From positions 1 through 30,483 of IMG/VR virus record IMGVR_UViG_3300020347_000630: DNA of 30,483 nt. One strand, given 5' to 3'. The notes below the pieces were generated by a model. That model searched no databases. It was not told where the DNA came from and saw only the letters and a program-made list of their open reading frames with translations. The position numbers and the translations under genes were made by a program. Positions 1 to 7,351 of the stretch are shown here, in pieces (the first letter of the stretch is position 1; each line of letters opens with the position of its first letter). The stretch is from a virus.

Positions 1-1177
1 TATAGTGTTCTTCTAATACTGCTGGTGCAAATGGTCTAAAGTCTTCTCTCATTTTAATAGTTTGATTGATAATATCTTTTATATCGGGATTACGAGGGTC
101 AGCTAATATACTTCTATTACCTAATGCACGATTGCCACTTTCTGAACGGTCTTGATACCAACCAACAATCTTGCCATCAGCAATAGATTGTGCTATATCT
201 TTGTAATTGATTTCTTCTCCGTATGTGTGTGGGTATGCGTGACCACCAAATGTTTCTGATATATGAGTTTGTTTGTTTAGGTTATAATATGCGTGTTGAT
301 AAACACCAATTGCTTGGCCTTCATCACCTACAGCAGGTGGTACATAAACTTTTTCATAATGTTTTGTAAACTCTTCATTCATATATCCATTATATGCAAC
401 ACCACCAGCAATACACAAGTTGTCGCAACTCTTTAATGGATAAACATATTCTTTAATTTTATCTAATGTAATTTTTTGTAATGTAAATGCTAAGTCTTCT
501 ATACTATGCAATTTAATATGTTCAAACTTTTTTTGTTTTTTTTCAGTAATAGGTCCACTTAATATTGTTTGAAACACATCATAGTAATATTGACTATACT
601 GACCATATCCTACTTTACCCATAAGTTTACTTGCACCTAATGTACCGAATCCTGTCAAGTTAGACATATGATTCCATAACCAACCTATTGGCAATTCTTG
701 TGATAAATCTTTTATATCTCCGTCTTTGTTTACAAAGATACATCTAAATTTAGCACCAATGCCGTCAATGGCAAGTATATCTGATTTTTTAAAACCAGAA
801 TTTAAAAATGCATATGTAGCGTGAGATTGATGATGGTCACAATAATATACATTATCTTTCATCACATAGTCAAACAACTTTTTAGGAACAAAATCAAGAA
901 ACTCTTGGTCAATAAGTTCTTTACACATTCTAATACCACCAACAGTATAAGAAAATGCTAGTACACCTGTTTCTGGCTTATGAAAGTAATCTCTGACAAA
1001 CTCATTATTTAACCTATAATCACTAGGATTTAAAATGTCTGATTGATGAGCATAAGCTTCAGCGTGATAAGGTAGATTATGTTTGAATCTACTGTATCTT
1101 TCTATCTGTCTATGTACTTGACCATCATAAAAATTATGGTCGTGTAAGTTTAATGCTACTGAATATATTTTAGTCAT
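1..1177 (-). CDS. NodU/CmcH-family carbamoyltransferase, 3' end cut by window edge
   Basis: Read leftward from an ATG at 1177, the frame is open for 392 codons and runs off the left edge, so the C-terminus is missing. The N-terminal part has the metal-binding HHxxH pattern of the Kae1-like domain (H115, H116, H119, in DHHQSHA). Near the window edge is the family hallmark NRALGNRSILADPR followed by FRPFAPAVL. These enzymes move a carbamoyl group from carbamoyl phosphate, via carbamoyl-AMP, onto a hydroxyl of a sugar or small molecule. Family members are usually 550-600 residues, so roughly two thirds is present. The start overlaps the end of the upstream PP-loop gene by 8 bases (ATGACTAA), which points to translational coupling. 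T4-like marine phages often carry members of this family in glycan-type clusters. The acceptor is unknown. The family call is firm; the substrate is not. Confidence 0.93.
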   Translation of the reverse strand, partial: MTKIYSVALNLHDHNFYDGQVHRQIERYSRFKHNLPYHAEAYAHQSDILNPSDYRLNNEFVRDYFHKPETGVLAFSYTVGGIRMCKELIDQEFLDFVPKKLFDYVMKDNVYYCDHHQSHATYAFLNSGFKKSDILAIDGIGAKFRCIFVNKDGDIKDLSQELPIGWLWNHMSNLTGFGTLGASKLMGKVGYGQYSQYYYDVFQTILSGPITEKKQKKFEHIKLHSIEDLAFTLQKITLDKIKEYVYPLKSCDNLCIAGGVAYNGYMNEEFTKHYEKVYVPPAVGDEGQAIGVYQHAYYNLNKQTHISETFGGHAYPHTYGEEINYKDIAQSIADGKIVGWYQDRSESGNRALGNRSILADPRNPDIKDIINQTIKMREDFRPFAPAVLEEHY

Positions 1178-1847
1178 TGTATACCTCATTCATTGCCCAT
1201 TCTCTTTCAGCACACCACCAACATTTATCTTTTTTACATTTATTAACTATAATACAAGACTCTGTCATATTTAAAAGTTCTTCAATATTATAATCTTTAT
1301 AACTTTGTATTATAAATCTTTTATCAATTTTATTAAATGGTTTTTTTATATTATTGTTTCTATCATCAATAAGTTCATTATACAAATCATAACCTTTTAA
1401 TCTTAAAATAGTGTTATGGTCAACGGTATTAAATTTTTTCTGTATATCTATAGGTGGTCCTAGTGTTATAGCACATATAAAAATATCATACACCTTATAT
1501 GTTTCAAGTGTGTGAGTTAAATCATTTATATATTCATTTTTTACAGGTTCTAATTTAGGATTGGAATAAACTGTAGATATAGGCCATCTTATGTCAACTT
1601 TTGAAAATTTTTGTCTTATAAATTTTATTATATCTGGTAAGTTTTTAGAGTCAGCGGATGCGTGTATATCAAGTCCATTAAAAGGTTGTATTTTTATATT
1701 TAAATTGTTTTTTTCAATAACCATAGCACACAGATAACATAACATTGTACTATCAGCTCCACCAGACATAGAAATACCTATAGTTTTATTATTAAATATT
1801 TTCTCATCTAATATCTTAACTTCTCCAAAAATATTTTTACATATCAT
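1170..1847 (-). CDS. PP-loop ATPase, QueC/ExsB-like
   Basis: The 225-residue protein has the adenine-nucleotide alpha-hydrolase P-loop SGGADST at residues 28-34. Four C-terminal cysteines (C198, C204, C209, C212, within CKKDKCWWC) should form a zinc site. This arrangement matches QueC (7-cyano-7-deazaguanine synthase), which adenylates a carboxylate and converts it to a nitrile. Other PP-loop families, such as sugar amidotransferases, share the loop and can share a Cys cluster. In phages QueC homologues often serve 7-deazaguanine DNA modification, but no queD, queE or folE is visible nearby. The gene sits between a radical SAM gene and a carbamoyltransferase, so amidation or another ATP-dependent activation of a biosynthetic intermediate is as likely. 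It overlaps both neighbours by 8-11 bases. The fold is confident; the reaction is open. Confidence 0.78.
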   Translation of the reverse strand: MICKNIFGEVKILDEKIFNNKTIGISMSGGADSTMLCYLCAMVIEKNNLNIKIQPFNGLDIHASADSKNLPDIIKFIRQKFSKVDIRWPISTVYSNPKLEPVKNEYINDLTHTLETYKVYDIFICAITLGPPIDIQKKFNTVDHNTILRLKGYDLYNELIDDRNNNIKKPFNKIDKRFIIQSYKDYNIEELLNMTESCIIVNKCKKDKCWWCAEREWAMNEVYND

Positions 1848-2664
1848 TTAGTAACCTCGCATACTTGCTCATTGGAAAATGTCCTTTTGGTGGCACAAAT
1901 TCAGTACAAGTTTTACAATAGTTTTCATATTTAAATAACTGCCAATTCATCATCTTGTCCACATTCTCTTGTGTTAAGTCAAACGTTTTAGATAACTCTT
2001 TGTTGTTTGCAAACTTCTTACTACAATGTACAATATGTTTCTTTTCAAAATCTATTACAGGCACCTGTGGAAAAGCTGCACACATTTTTCTATCTATCTC
2101 TTCAGCCTGTATAACGTCTGTAAATTCTGGTGACCGACCATTAAATGCCTTCCACATTGTATTCTTATGATTCAACTTTTCTATTACTTCAGGATATTTG
2201 TCTTTGTATTTAAAATAATTTGGTGTTCTAACTACCACATTAAAGTTGTTGTAATCATTTTCTGGTACATAGTCAAAGTTACCTAGTTTCTTAACTTCAT
2301 CCTCATACCAATCTAGTATATTGTGTTCAACATATAATACATCTTTATCTTCTAATATATGTGGATATCTTTTACGTATAAATGAATTAGATAATACTGA
2401 ACATACAAAGTTTGGATACTTTTTAATTTCTGTAATAACTTCATCTAAATTTTTTATTAGGCCTGGCTCACCACCTAATAGATTAATTCTTACCTTATAA
2501 TCTTTTAGGAAATCTAATGTTTGTTTTAAGAATTGCATATCAACGGTAAGGTTACGCATTTCTAAAGTATAACTTGTACAGTAGTGACAATCTTTATTGC
2601 AAGACATAGATAAAAAGAAATCTATCGCTCGGTAATTATCTTGTATCTCTTTAAATGTTTTCAT
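1837..2664 (-). CDS. Radical SAM protein with C-terminal Cys cluster
   Basis: The 275-residue protein has the radical SAM cluster motif CNKDCHYC (C22, C26, C29; CxxxCxxC), which binds the 4Fe-4S cluster that cleaves S-adenosylmethionine. It is followed by the SAM-contacting segment LLGGEPG. The C-terminal part carries further cysteines (an HCSKK segment and a final YCKTC), consistent with a SPASM- or twitch-type auxiliary cluster. Such proteins usually modify peptides or sugars. The gene overlaps the preceding 102-residue gene by 14 bases and the following PP-loop gene by 11, so it belongs to the leftward operon. The substrate cannot be inferred from the sequence. QueE is an unlikely alternative, because its cluster motif is different and the protein has the extra C-terminal Cys set. 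Confidence 0.88.
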   Translation of the reverse strand: MKTFKEIQDNYRAIDFFLSMSCNKDCHYCTSYTLEMRNLTVDMQFLKQTLDFLKDYKVRINLLGGEPGLIKNLDEVITEIKKYPNFVCSVLSNSFIRKRYPHILEDKDVLYVEHNILDWYEDEVKKLGNFDYVPENDYNNFNVVVRTPNYFKYKDKYPEVIEKLNHKNTMWKAFNGRSPEFTDVIQAEEIDRKMCAAFPQVPVIDFEKKHIVHCSKKFANNKELSKTFDLTQENVDKMMNWQLFKYENYCKTCTEFVPPKGHFPMSKYARLLNDM

Positions 2665-2959
2665 AGTTTATCATATCAAAAAAGAATTTGTTAAATGCTA
2701 TCTTTAACTTATCTTTTGGCTTATCGTTTAACATAACAGACATATCAACCCATTCAGGCATTTGATAAGTCTTCTCAATTAAATGGTGGTAAATATCTTC
2801 AACATCTTTATCAATTAAACTTTCGTCAAACATATTATCACCTAAAACTTTGTACATAACCTGACACAACTGAATAGGACACTTATCAGTAATATCAATC
2901 ATATTACCTTTTTTGTCTATATAACTAAATGCAGTTAATGAATCATTGTGTTCTATCAT
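2651..2959 (-). CDS. Unknown small protein in the biosynthetic operon
   Basis: I do not recognise this 102-residue protein. It is acidic in its first two thirds, contains two cysteines close together (in KCPIQLCQ, about residues 27-32), and has a helical-looking C-terminal half rich in Lys, Phe and Asp. There is no signal peptide or obvious membrane segment. It overlaps the aminotransferase gene upstream by 4 bases and the radical SAM gene downstream by 14, so it is very probably translated as part of the operon. A small partner or carrier-like protein for the adjacent radical SAM enzyme is possible by position only. It lacks the Ser-containing DSL motif of an acyl carrier protein. Confidence 0.7.
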   Translation of the reverse strand: MIEHNDSLTAFSYIDKKGNMIDITDKCPIQLCQVMYKVLGDNMFDESLIDKDVEDIYHHLIEKTYQMPEWVDMSVMLNDKPKDKLKIAFNKFFFDMINYENI

Positions 2960-3996
2960 ACTAATAATAAGATTGTATTAATTACTCTATCTTGTTCCTC
3001 TTTTTTCATATACGGATGTAATGGTAAAGTCAATATAGTATCACATACAATCTGACTTATAAAACTTGTATCTTTCTTATGTTCTATATTTTCATACATC
3101 TTATTTGCAGAGATAGGTTTATCATAATGTATTTGGCCTATCTTTTCTTTTACTCTATCTCGTACCTCTTTGTTTTGAAACCTAACTACATATTTGTGGT
3201 AGTTATGATTTAATTCTGGTGGATTAGGTTGTACTGTAACCACATCTTGTAATTGTTCATCATAATATTTTGCTAGTTCTTGTCGTTTACTAATATAATC
3301 ATCTAACTTATTTAATCTATAATTAATTACTTCAGCATTAAACAATAACATTTTAGAATTATATCCTAATTGTTTGCCTTCACCGTGTTTTCGTAATCTC
3401 TTAAATATATCAGTATCACCATCTGTTAAGATAGCTCCACCACCAGCGATACCTGATACAACTTTATTTGCATTAAAACTCAATGTAGATAAGTCTCCTA
3501 TTGTTCCAGCCTTATTGCCATTATAACTGGATCCTAGAGATTGGCAAGCGTCCTCAATAAAATGTATCTTTTTTGCTTGACAAAACTGTTTAATTGTGCT
3601 AGTATCTGACATATTACCAAATAGATGAGGATATATGATTGCTTTTGTTTTATCTGTACACATATCTTCAATACTTTTCATAGACATATGATAAGACAAT
3701 ATATCAATATCACAGAATATAGGTGTAGCGCCGGTCATTGATATGACACTTGCAGTTGAAATCCAAGAAAAGTTGGTAGTTAATACTTCATCACCTTTAC
3801 CGATACCTAAGCTTAATAGTGAAAAGAATAGAGCGTCTGTACCACTAGCACACACAACAGCCTTTCTACCTATTTTGTCTGATATACTCTTTTCAAGAAA
3901 CTCAATGTTAGTCTCTTGTTCTTGTCTCATCACTTTATCAAAAAGTTGTAAATATTCTTTTGAGTATATCTCGTACTCTTTATCCCAACCTGTCAT
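2956..3996 (-). CDS. DegT/DnrJ/EryC1/StrS-family PLP aminotransferase
   Basis: This 346-residue protein is a sugar-type aminotransferase. It has the N-terminal cofactor-binding segment CASGTDAL, the PHLFGN segment, the FIEDACQSLG motif whose Asp contacts the PLP ring nitrogen, and the Schiff-base lysine K178 in FNANKVVSG followed by a glycine-rich GGGAI stretch. The C-terminal LPLHPYM motif is also typical. Members transfer an amino group, usually from glutamate, to a keto sugar nucleotide. The protein is slightly shorter than the usual 370-400 residues but appears complete. The start overlaps the SGNH hydrolase gene by 17 bases. With the carbamoyltransferase and the putative glycosyltransferase it suggests synthesis of an aminosugar or a related decorated molecule. 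Members without aminotransferase activity exist but normally lose the lysine, which is present here. Confidence 0.95.
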   Translation of the reverse strand: MTGWDKEYEIYSKEYLQLFDKVMRQEQETNIEFLEKSISDKIGRKAVVCASGTDALFFSLLSLGIGKGDEVLTTNFSWISTASVISMTGATPIFCDIDILSYHMSMKSIEDMCTDKTKAIIYPHLFGNMSDTSTIKQFCQAKKIHFIEDACQSLGSSYNGNKAGTIGDLSTLSFNANKVVSGIAGGGAILTDGDTDIFKRLRKHGEGKQLGYNSKMLLFNAEVINYRLNKLDDYISKRQELAKYYDEQLQDVVTVQPNPPELNHNYHKYVVRFQNKEVRDRVKEKIGQIHYDKPISANKMYENIEHKKDTSFISQIVCDTILTLPLHPYMKKEEQDRVINTILLLV

Positions 3997-4702
3997 ATAT
4001 TATCTCCATAATCTTTTTTTGTCCTTTTTCATTTGGATGTCTATCTAATTCAGATATTTTATCATCATTATTAAGAAACTGATTTATATTAAATCCACCT
4101 AATTTTTTATCTAAAGGCCATCCGATAAAGTTTTCATTTAATAGATTTTCATAAGAAGAAATTATTTTAAGTAATTTAGCTTCACTCAACTTCACATCAT
4201 CAACAAACTTAAACCTAAAGTCTTTGTCATAAGTACCATTTACAATACTGTTTTCACTAGGTCGCAAACCATCTAAAACATCTTTGTAAGAGTTAATCAT
4301 TTGAAAATTTTTATATTTTATATTATATTGTTCACACATTATTTTAAAACTTAAATAATATCTTAATGATTTTTTCATCCAAGAATATACATCACCATTT
4401 TGGTCAAATCTTATATTTGTCCATCTATCGTTTTTCTGAAAATCTTTTCTTTGATTTTGTGACCAAGCTGCGATAATTAATCCGATATTATTTGTATCAT
4501 TTGTTGTTATATAATCTAAAAGTGTAGAATAGATATATTCGTTACCGGCACCCGACATTGCTAAATTTACACATTGCATATCTAATTTTTCTGCTAATAA
4601 TTCTGGCCACATAGGCCAATTACAGTCCATATCAGGATGCATAATAGAATAAAAATTTGGGTCTGTATAACTACAACCACTTACTAATAATATTTTCTTC
4701 AT
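3980..4702 (-). CDS. SGNH/GDSL-type hydrolase-like protein
   Basis: The 240-residue protein starts with a hydrophobic strand ending in a GCSYT motif, with S11 at the position of the GDS nucleophile. An AMSGAGNEY segment fits the Gly/Asn oxyanion-hole block, and DRHPNEKGQ near the C-terminus fits the Asp-His catalytic pair. The first few residues look like a core beta strand, not a signal peptide, so the protein is probably cytoplasmic. SGNH enzymes remove or transfer acyl groups on sugars, lipids or peptides. In this operon an O-acyl esterase or acyl transfer step on a glycan precursor is a fair guess. It overlaps the SPASM-like gene upstream by 4 bases. The fold is likely; the substrate is unknown. 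Confidence 0.82.
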   Translation of the reverse strand: MKKILLVSGCSYTDPNFYSIMHPDMDCNWPMWPELLAEKLDMQCVNLAMSGAGNEYIYSTLLDYITTNDTNNIGLIIAAWSQNQRKDFQKNDRWTNIRFDQNGDVYSWMKKSLRYYLSFKIMCEQYNIKYKNFQMINSYKDVLDGLRPSENSIVNGTYDKDFRFKFVDDVKLSEAKLLKIISSYENLLNENFIGWPLDKKLGGFNINQFLNNDDKISELDRHPNEKGQKKIMEIIYDRLG

Positions 4703-5034
4703 ACTACACGTCCGCCTACTATTCCACCTTTGTAAAGATATGTTTCTTTTTTAATTTTAGTGTTATCTCTTTCTTGGCAATGGTGAATACAAATTTTAGG
4801 TATTTCTGGCCAATTTTCAGTTCTTAAATCTTCTTCAAATTTCATCCACGGTTTTGAAAATAATATCTCCTCAATATCTTCAACTTCACTAATTTTACTG
4901 ACATCTGTTAATCTTTTCAATTGAGGTGCTTTTAGTGCCCATTGTTCATCACAATAACAACAAGGTAATAATTCACCTCTGTTATTAACAGCAGTTTGTT
5001 GTTTTCCAGATAAACATTTTGGTTTAAACTTCAT
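4699..5034 (-). CDS. SPASM-like Fe-S domain protein, partner of the upstream radical SAM protein
   Basis: The 111-residue protein looks like a detached SPASM or auxiliary iron-sulfur domain. It has C7 in PKCLSGKQ, then a GELLPCCYC block with C25, C26 and C28, and C82 and C86 in ICIHHC. This order (an early Cys, a Gly-rich turn followed by PCC, and a late CxxxC) matches the C-terminal end of SPASM radical SAM enzymes. The start codon overlaps the stop of the radical SAM gene as ATGA, and I see no good Shine-Dalgarno sequence. It is therefore likely to be translated by coupling, or joined to the upstream product by a -1 frameshift. It may be the split C-terminal half of what is one chain in relatives. 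Confidence 0.75.
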   Translation of the reverse strand: MKFKPKCLSGKQQTAVNNRGELLPCCYCDEQWALKAPQLKRLTDVSKISEVEDIEEILFSKPWMKFEEDLRTENWPEIPKICIHHCQERDNTKIKKETYLYKGGIVGGRVV

Positions 5035-5660
5035 TCAGGTTTTTCCATTCTATATTCGTTTGTAGGCATTAATGGGTCGTTATTATTCAACCACCTTGAA
5101 GATTGTAATAAAATAAAAATTAAATCATTATCTTCAGCTATTTGTTTTGCTTGTTCTAAATGTTCTTGATTATATTTAAAAATTATATATTGCCAATATG
5201 GCGGTTGTATTAAATACTTTTTAGATTCTAACATTACCTTAAATAACTTCTCGCCATCTTGATTTACTCTATATATGTGGCTTTCATTAGGCAGACCATC
5301 AATACCAAATATCCATCTTGCGTTTGGATATGCTTGAAACGCTTTTATGTACCAAGACATAGGTTTTTGTGATGAGGCGTTGTGAACACTAACACCAATA
5401 TTTTCAGAATTTAAATGTTCTAATATTTCTATAAATTTAGGGTGGTGTACCGGGTCTGATAACTGACCACAAAAATCAAAATACTTATAATGTCTAGCTA
5501 ACTTTTTAATATCATCTAAAGATATATCTACACCATAAACTTTTTCACCTATATTTTTAAATGCAGTTTGTCTTTGACATCTAGGACATTCTAAAGCACA
5601 TCTATGTGTAATGTCTATGTTTAGACCTTTTTTTCTATTAAAAAATTTTAGACTTCTCAT
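5031..5660 (-). CDS. Radical SAM core protein (short form)
   Basis: The 209-residue protein has the radical SAM cluster motif CALECPRC (C21, C25, C28) after the strand LNIDITHR. The usual GGEP block appears to be replaced by FCGQLSDP followed by HHPKF. A later segment, WIFGIDGL, fits a core barrel strand. At 209 residues it holds only a partial barrel and no auxiliary cluster. The missing Cys-rich end is encoded in the next gene, whose ATG overlaps this stop codon. The two products may act as a complex, or they may be a split or frameshifted single enzyme. Its start shares one base with the stop of the upstream putative glycosyltransferase (TAATG). The substrate is unknown. Confidence 0.86.
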   Translation of the reverse strand: MRSLKFFNRKKGLNIDITHRCALECPRCQRQTAFKNIGEKVYGVDISLDDIKKLARHYKYFDFCGQLSDPVHHPKFIEILEHLNSENIGVSVHNASSQKPMSWYIKAFQAYPNARWIFGIDGLPNESHIYRVNQDGEKLFKVMLESKKYLIQPPYWQYIIFKYNQEHLEQAKQIAEDNDLIFILLQSSRWLNNNDPLMPTNEYRMEKPE

Positions 5661-6535
5661 TACAAACTCTTAATTAATTTTACTAAAATATTTATGTTCT
5701 CTTTATACATCTTTTCCGTAGGTACAGGTCGTTTCATATAAACAGGACCACCGTCTTGAATATTTTTATCTCTTAAATATATTATCTTTTTACCTAACCA
5801 TTTACATTCTTGTATGAGTCTAGGTGCTGGGTCATAATAGTTCTTTGTGTAAACGTAAGCGTTAAATAACCCTAATAGATTAGGCACAGGTGCAAATATA
5901 TTATTATAATCTTTGTTAATATATTTTTCATCATAAGTTAATATGCCGTGAGACTTAAAACAATTCGGACACTCTTTTATCTGTTTATCAATTTCTTCAT
6001 AGTAAACATTGTTAGTACCTAAAAACAAATACTCAAATTGCACATCTTCTTGTACAGGTTTATAGATACTAAAGTTAATCATCTTTTGAAAGTATTTACC
6101 AACACCTACTGGATAGACATCATAATCGCATAAGTCGTAAACTTCTTTTGGATTGTAATGTTCTAAAGCTAATGGATATTCTTTGACGTGATTTTCTGAA
6201 TATACAGATATAAGTTTACAACCAAATAGTAAATGTAAAGTTAACATTTGGTCATTTGTATAATCTTTTCTATTGATGTAGGATAAAGTCAACATACTTC
6301 TACCCATAATCAAAGTGATTTCTTCCATAGTCGGAGAATATGAGTTAAAGACCACATTTTCAAAGGTCTTATATTTCTCATTGATTGAGTCTATGTAATT
6401 TTGTATTGTAAAATTGTGGTGTGTAATAATTACTACTTGACTTTTAATGCCAATTGAGTTTAGATAATGACAATGTTCATAACTATAACAAAGTAATCCA
6501 TCACCAGGTTTACTGGTACATACTATATTAATCAT
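5660..6535 (-). CDS. Putative GT-B-like glycosyltransferase, first gene of the leftward operon
   Basis: I place the start at the ATG at 6533-6535, giving 291 residues. The frame stays open upstream to 6610, but that extension would cross the divergent promoter and the opposite gene. From this ATG the protein opens with INIVCTSKPGDGLL, a Rossmann-like strand and Gly-rich turn. Its C-terminal part has YDPAPRLIQECKWLG followed by a hydrophobic strand KIIYL, which resembles the donor-binding helix of GT-B enzymes. There is no clear catalytic signature, so the family call is inference. A GGAGG sequence abuts the ATG with no spacing, directly after a late promoter box, so the transcript may be leaderless or nearly so. 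Position at the head of a cluster with an aminotransferase and a carbamoyltransferase supports a role in glycan assembly. Confidence 0.6.
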   Translation of the reverse strand: MINIVCTSKPGDGLLCYSYEHCHYLNSIGIKSQVVIITHHNFTIQNYIDSINEKYKTFENVVFNSYSPTMEEITLIMGRSMLTLSYINRKDYTNDQMLTLHLLFGCKLISVYSENHVKEYPLALEHYNPKEVYDLCDYDVYPVGVGKYFQKMINFSIYKPVQEDVQFEYLFLGTNNVYYEEIDKQIKECPNCFKSHGILTYDEKYINKDYNNIFAPVPNLLGLFNAYVYTKNYYDPAPRLIQECKWLGKKIIYLRDKNIQDGGPVYMKRPVPTEKMYKENINILVKLIKSL

Positions 6536-6540
6536 CCTCC

Positions 6541-6554
6541 TATTTATATAAATA
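6541..6554. promoter_or_regulatory. Palindromic bidirectional T4-type late promoter
   Basis: The 14-base sequence tatttatataaata is a perfect palindrome that contains TATAAATA on both strands (plus 6547-6554, minus 6548-6541). It lies exactly between the divergent genes starting at 6535 and 6560. TATAAATA is the T4 late promoter -10 element read by gp55-type sigma factors. Both ATGs fall within about 6 bases of their box, so transcripts from it would have almost no leader. Confidence 0.8.
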
Positions 6555-6559
6555 TTAGG

Positions 6560-7351
6560 ATGGTCATTAATGAAGTGAAAAGTCTGTTTAAAGGTACAGA
6601 CGATAAACAAAAAGATTTTGGTTGGTATGAATTTACACTTGAAGAGTTAGGTTTACCATCAGTTGATAAAATCTTAAAAGGTGTTAAAGAAATAGAATCT
6701 AAAGTTGGTCTATTCAACTGGAGAACAAAACACCACACTCACGAAAAATATAAAGGTTTTGGATTAACTTATAATCCTAATTTCTTTGATAAAAATGAAA
6801 GTAAATATAGTCAAGTATGGGGCTCGCCTTTACTAGAGCAATATTATGGTGCCGAAAAGGGAACAGGTGACCATACACAAATGAAAGATACTTATTATGA
6901 TACTTTTGGATTTTGTAAAATAGATGAAACAATACAAGAACATCTAGGTTTCTTTTTAGATAAATTTACTTTTCCAATATCAAGAAGTCGGGTCGCATAC
7001 ATTTTTGGATATGGTGAAGAACCAAATAAAGACAAAGGTTGGCACGTAGATGAACCGACCGGTCAATTATTAAGAATTAATATACCATTACAAACAAGTG
7101 ACGAGTATGTTATGGAATGGTCAGACAAACAATATAAATTAGAGATTGGTAAATTATATTTGTGGAATACTAGGATGCCACATAGACCGACAATGATTAG
7201 AAAAGTTGAAACGAAACAACCTAGAATTAATATGGTATTAGGAATTACTCCTTGGTTGGATTTGAATCACAACACCTGTGAGTATACCAGAAATAATTTA
7301 TTTGGCAAGCCTGTAAACGAGATAGTGAAAGAAAAGTTATTTGTAAAATGA
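6560..7351 (+). CDS. 2-oxoglutarate/Fe(II)-dependent oxygenase (aspartyl hydroxylase-like)
   Basis: The 263-residue protein has a complete 2-His-1-carboxylate iron site: H162-V-D164 in GWHVDEPTG and the distal H208 in MPHRPTM. RINIPLQ after the first motif and KLYLWNTR before the distal His fit the core strands of the jelly-roll fold. The block resembles aspartyl/asparaginyl beta-hydroxylases and phage 2OG oxygenases. It should hydroxylate a substrate using 2-oxoglutarate and oxygen. The start is the ATG at 6560, immediately after an AGG and only 5 bases beyond the late promoter box. No later in-frame Met would keep the N-terminal segment. It overlaps the next gene by 4 bases and opens the rightward modification-enzyme operon. 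The substrate could be a protein, DNA base or small molecule; the sequence does not decide. Confidence 0.88.
   Translation: MVINEVKSLFKGTDDKQKDFGWYEFTLEELGLPSVDKILKGVKEIESKVGLFNWRTKHHTHEKYKGFGLTYNPNFFDKNESKYSQVWGSPLLEQYYGAEKGTGDHTQMKDTYYDTFGFCKIDETIQEHLGFFLDKFTFPISRSRVAYIFGYGEEPNKDKGWHVDEPTGQLLRINIPLQTSDEYVMEWSDKQYKLEIGKLYLWNTRMPHRPTMIRKVETKQPRINMVLGITPWLDLNHNTCEYTRNNLFGKPVNEIVKEKLFVK

Noticed and set aside
1170-1847. Proof of a 7-deazaguanine DNA modification pathway from the QueC-like gene
   Set aside because: Only one gene of that pathway is visible and its neighbours do not include QueD, QueE, FolE or a DNA transglycosylase.
6536-6610. N-terminal extension of the putative glycosyltransferase to the first ATG at 6610
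   Set aside because: It would run through the palindromic promoter and into the opposite-strand oxygenase gene; the core fold begins at the Met at 6535.
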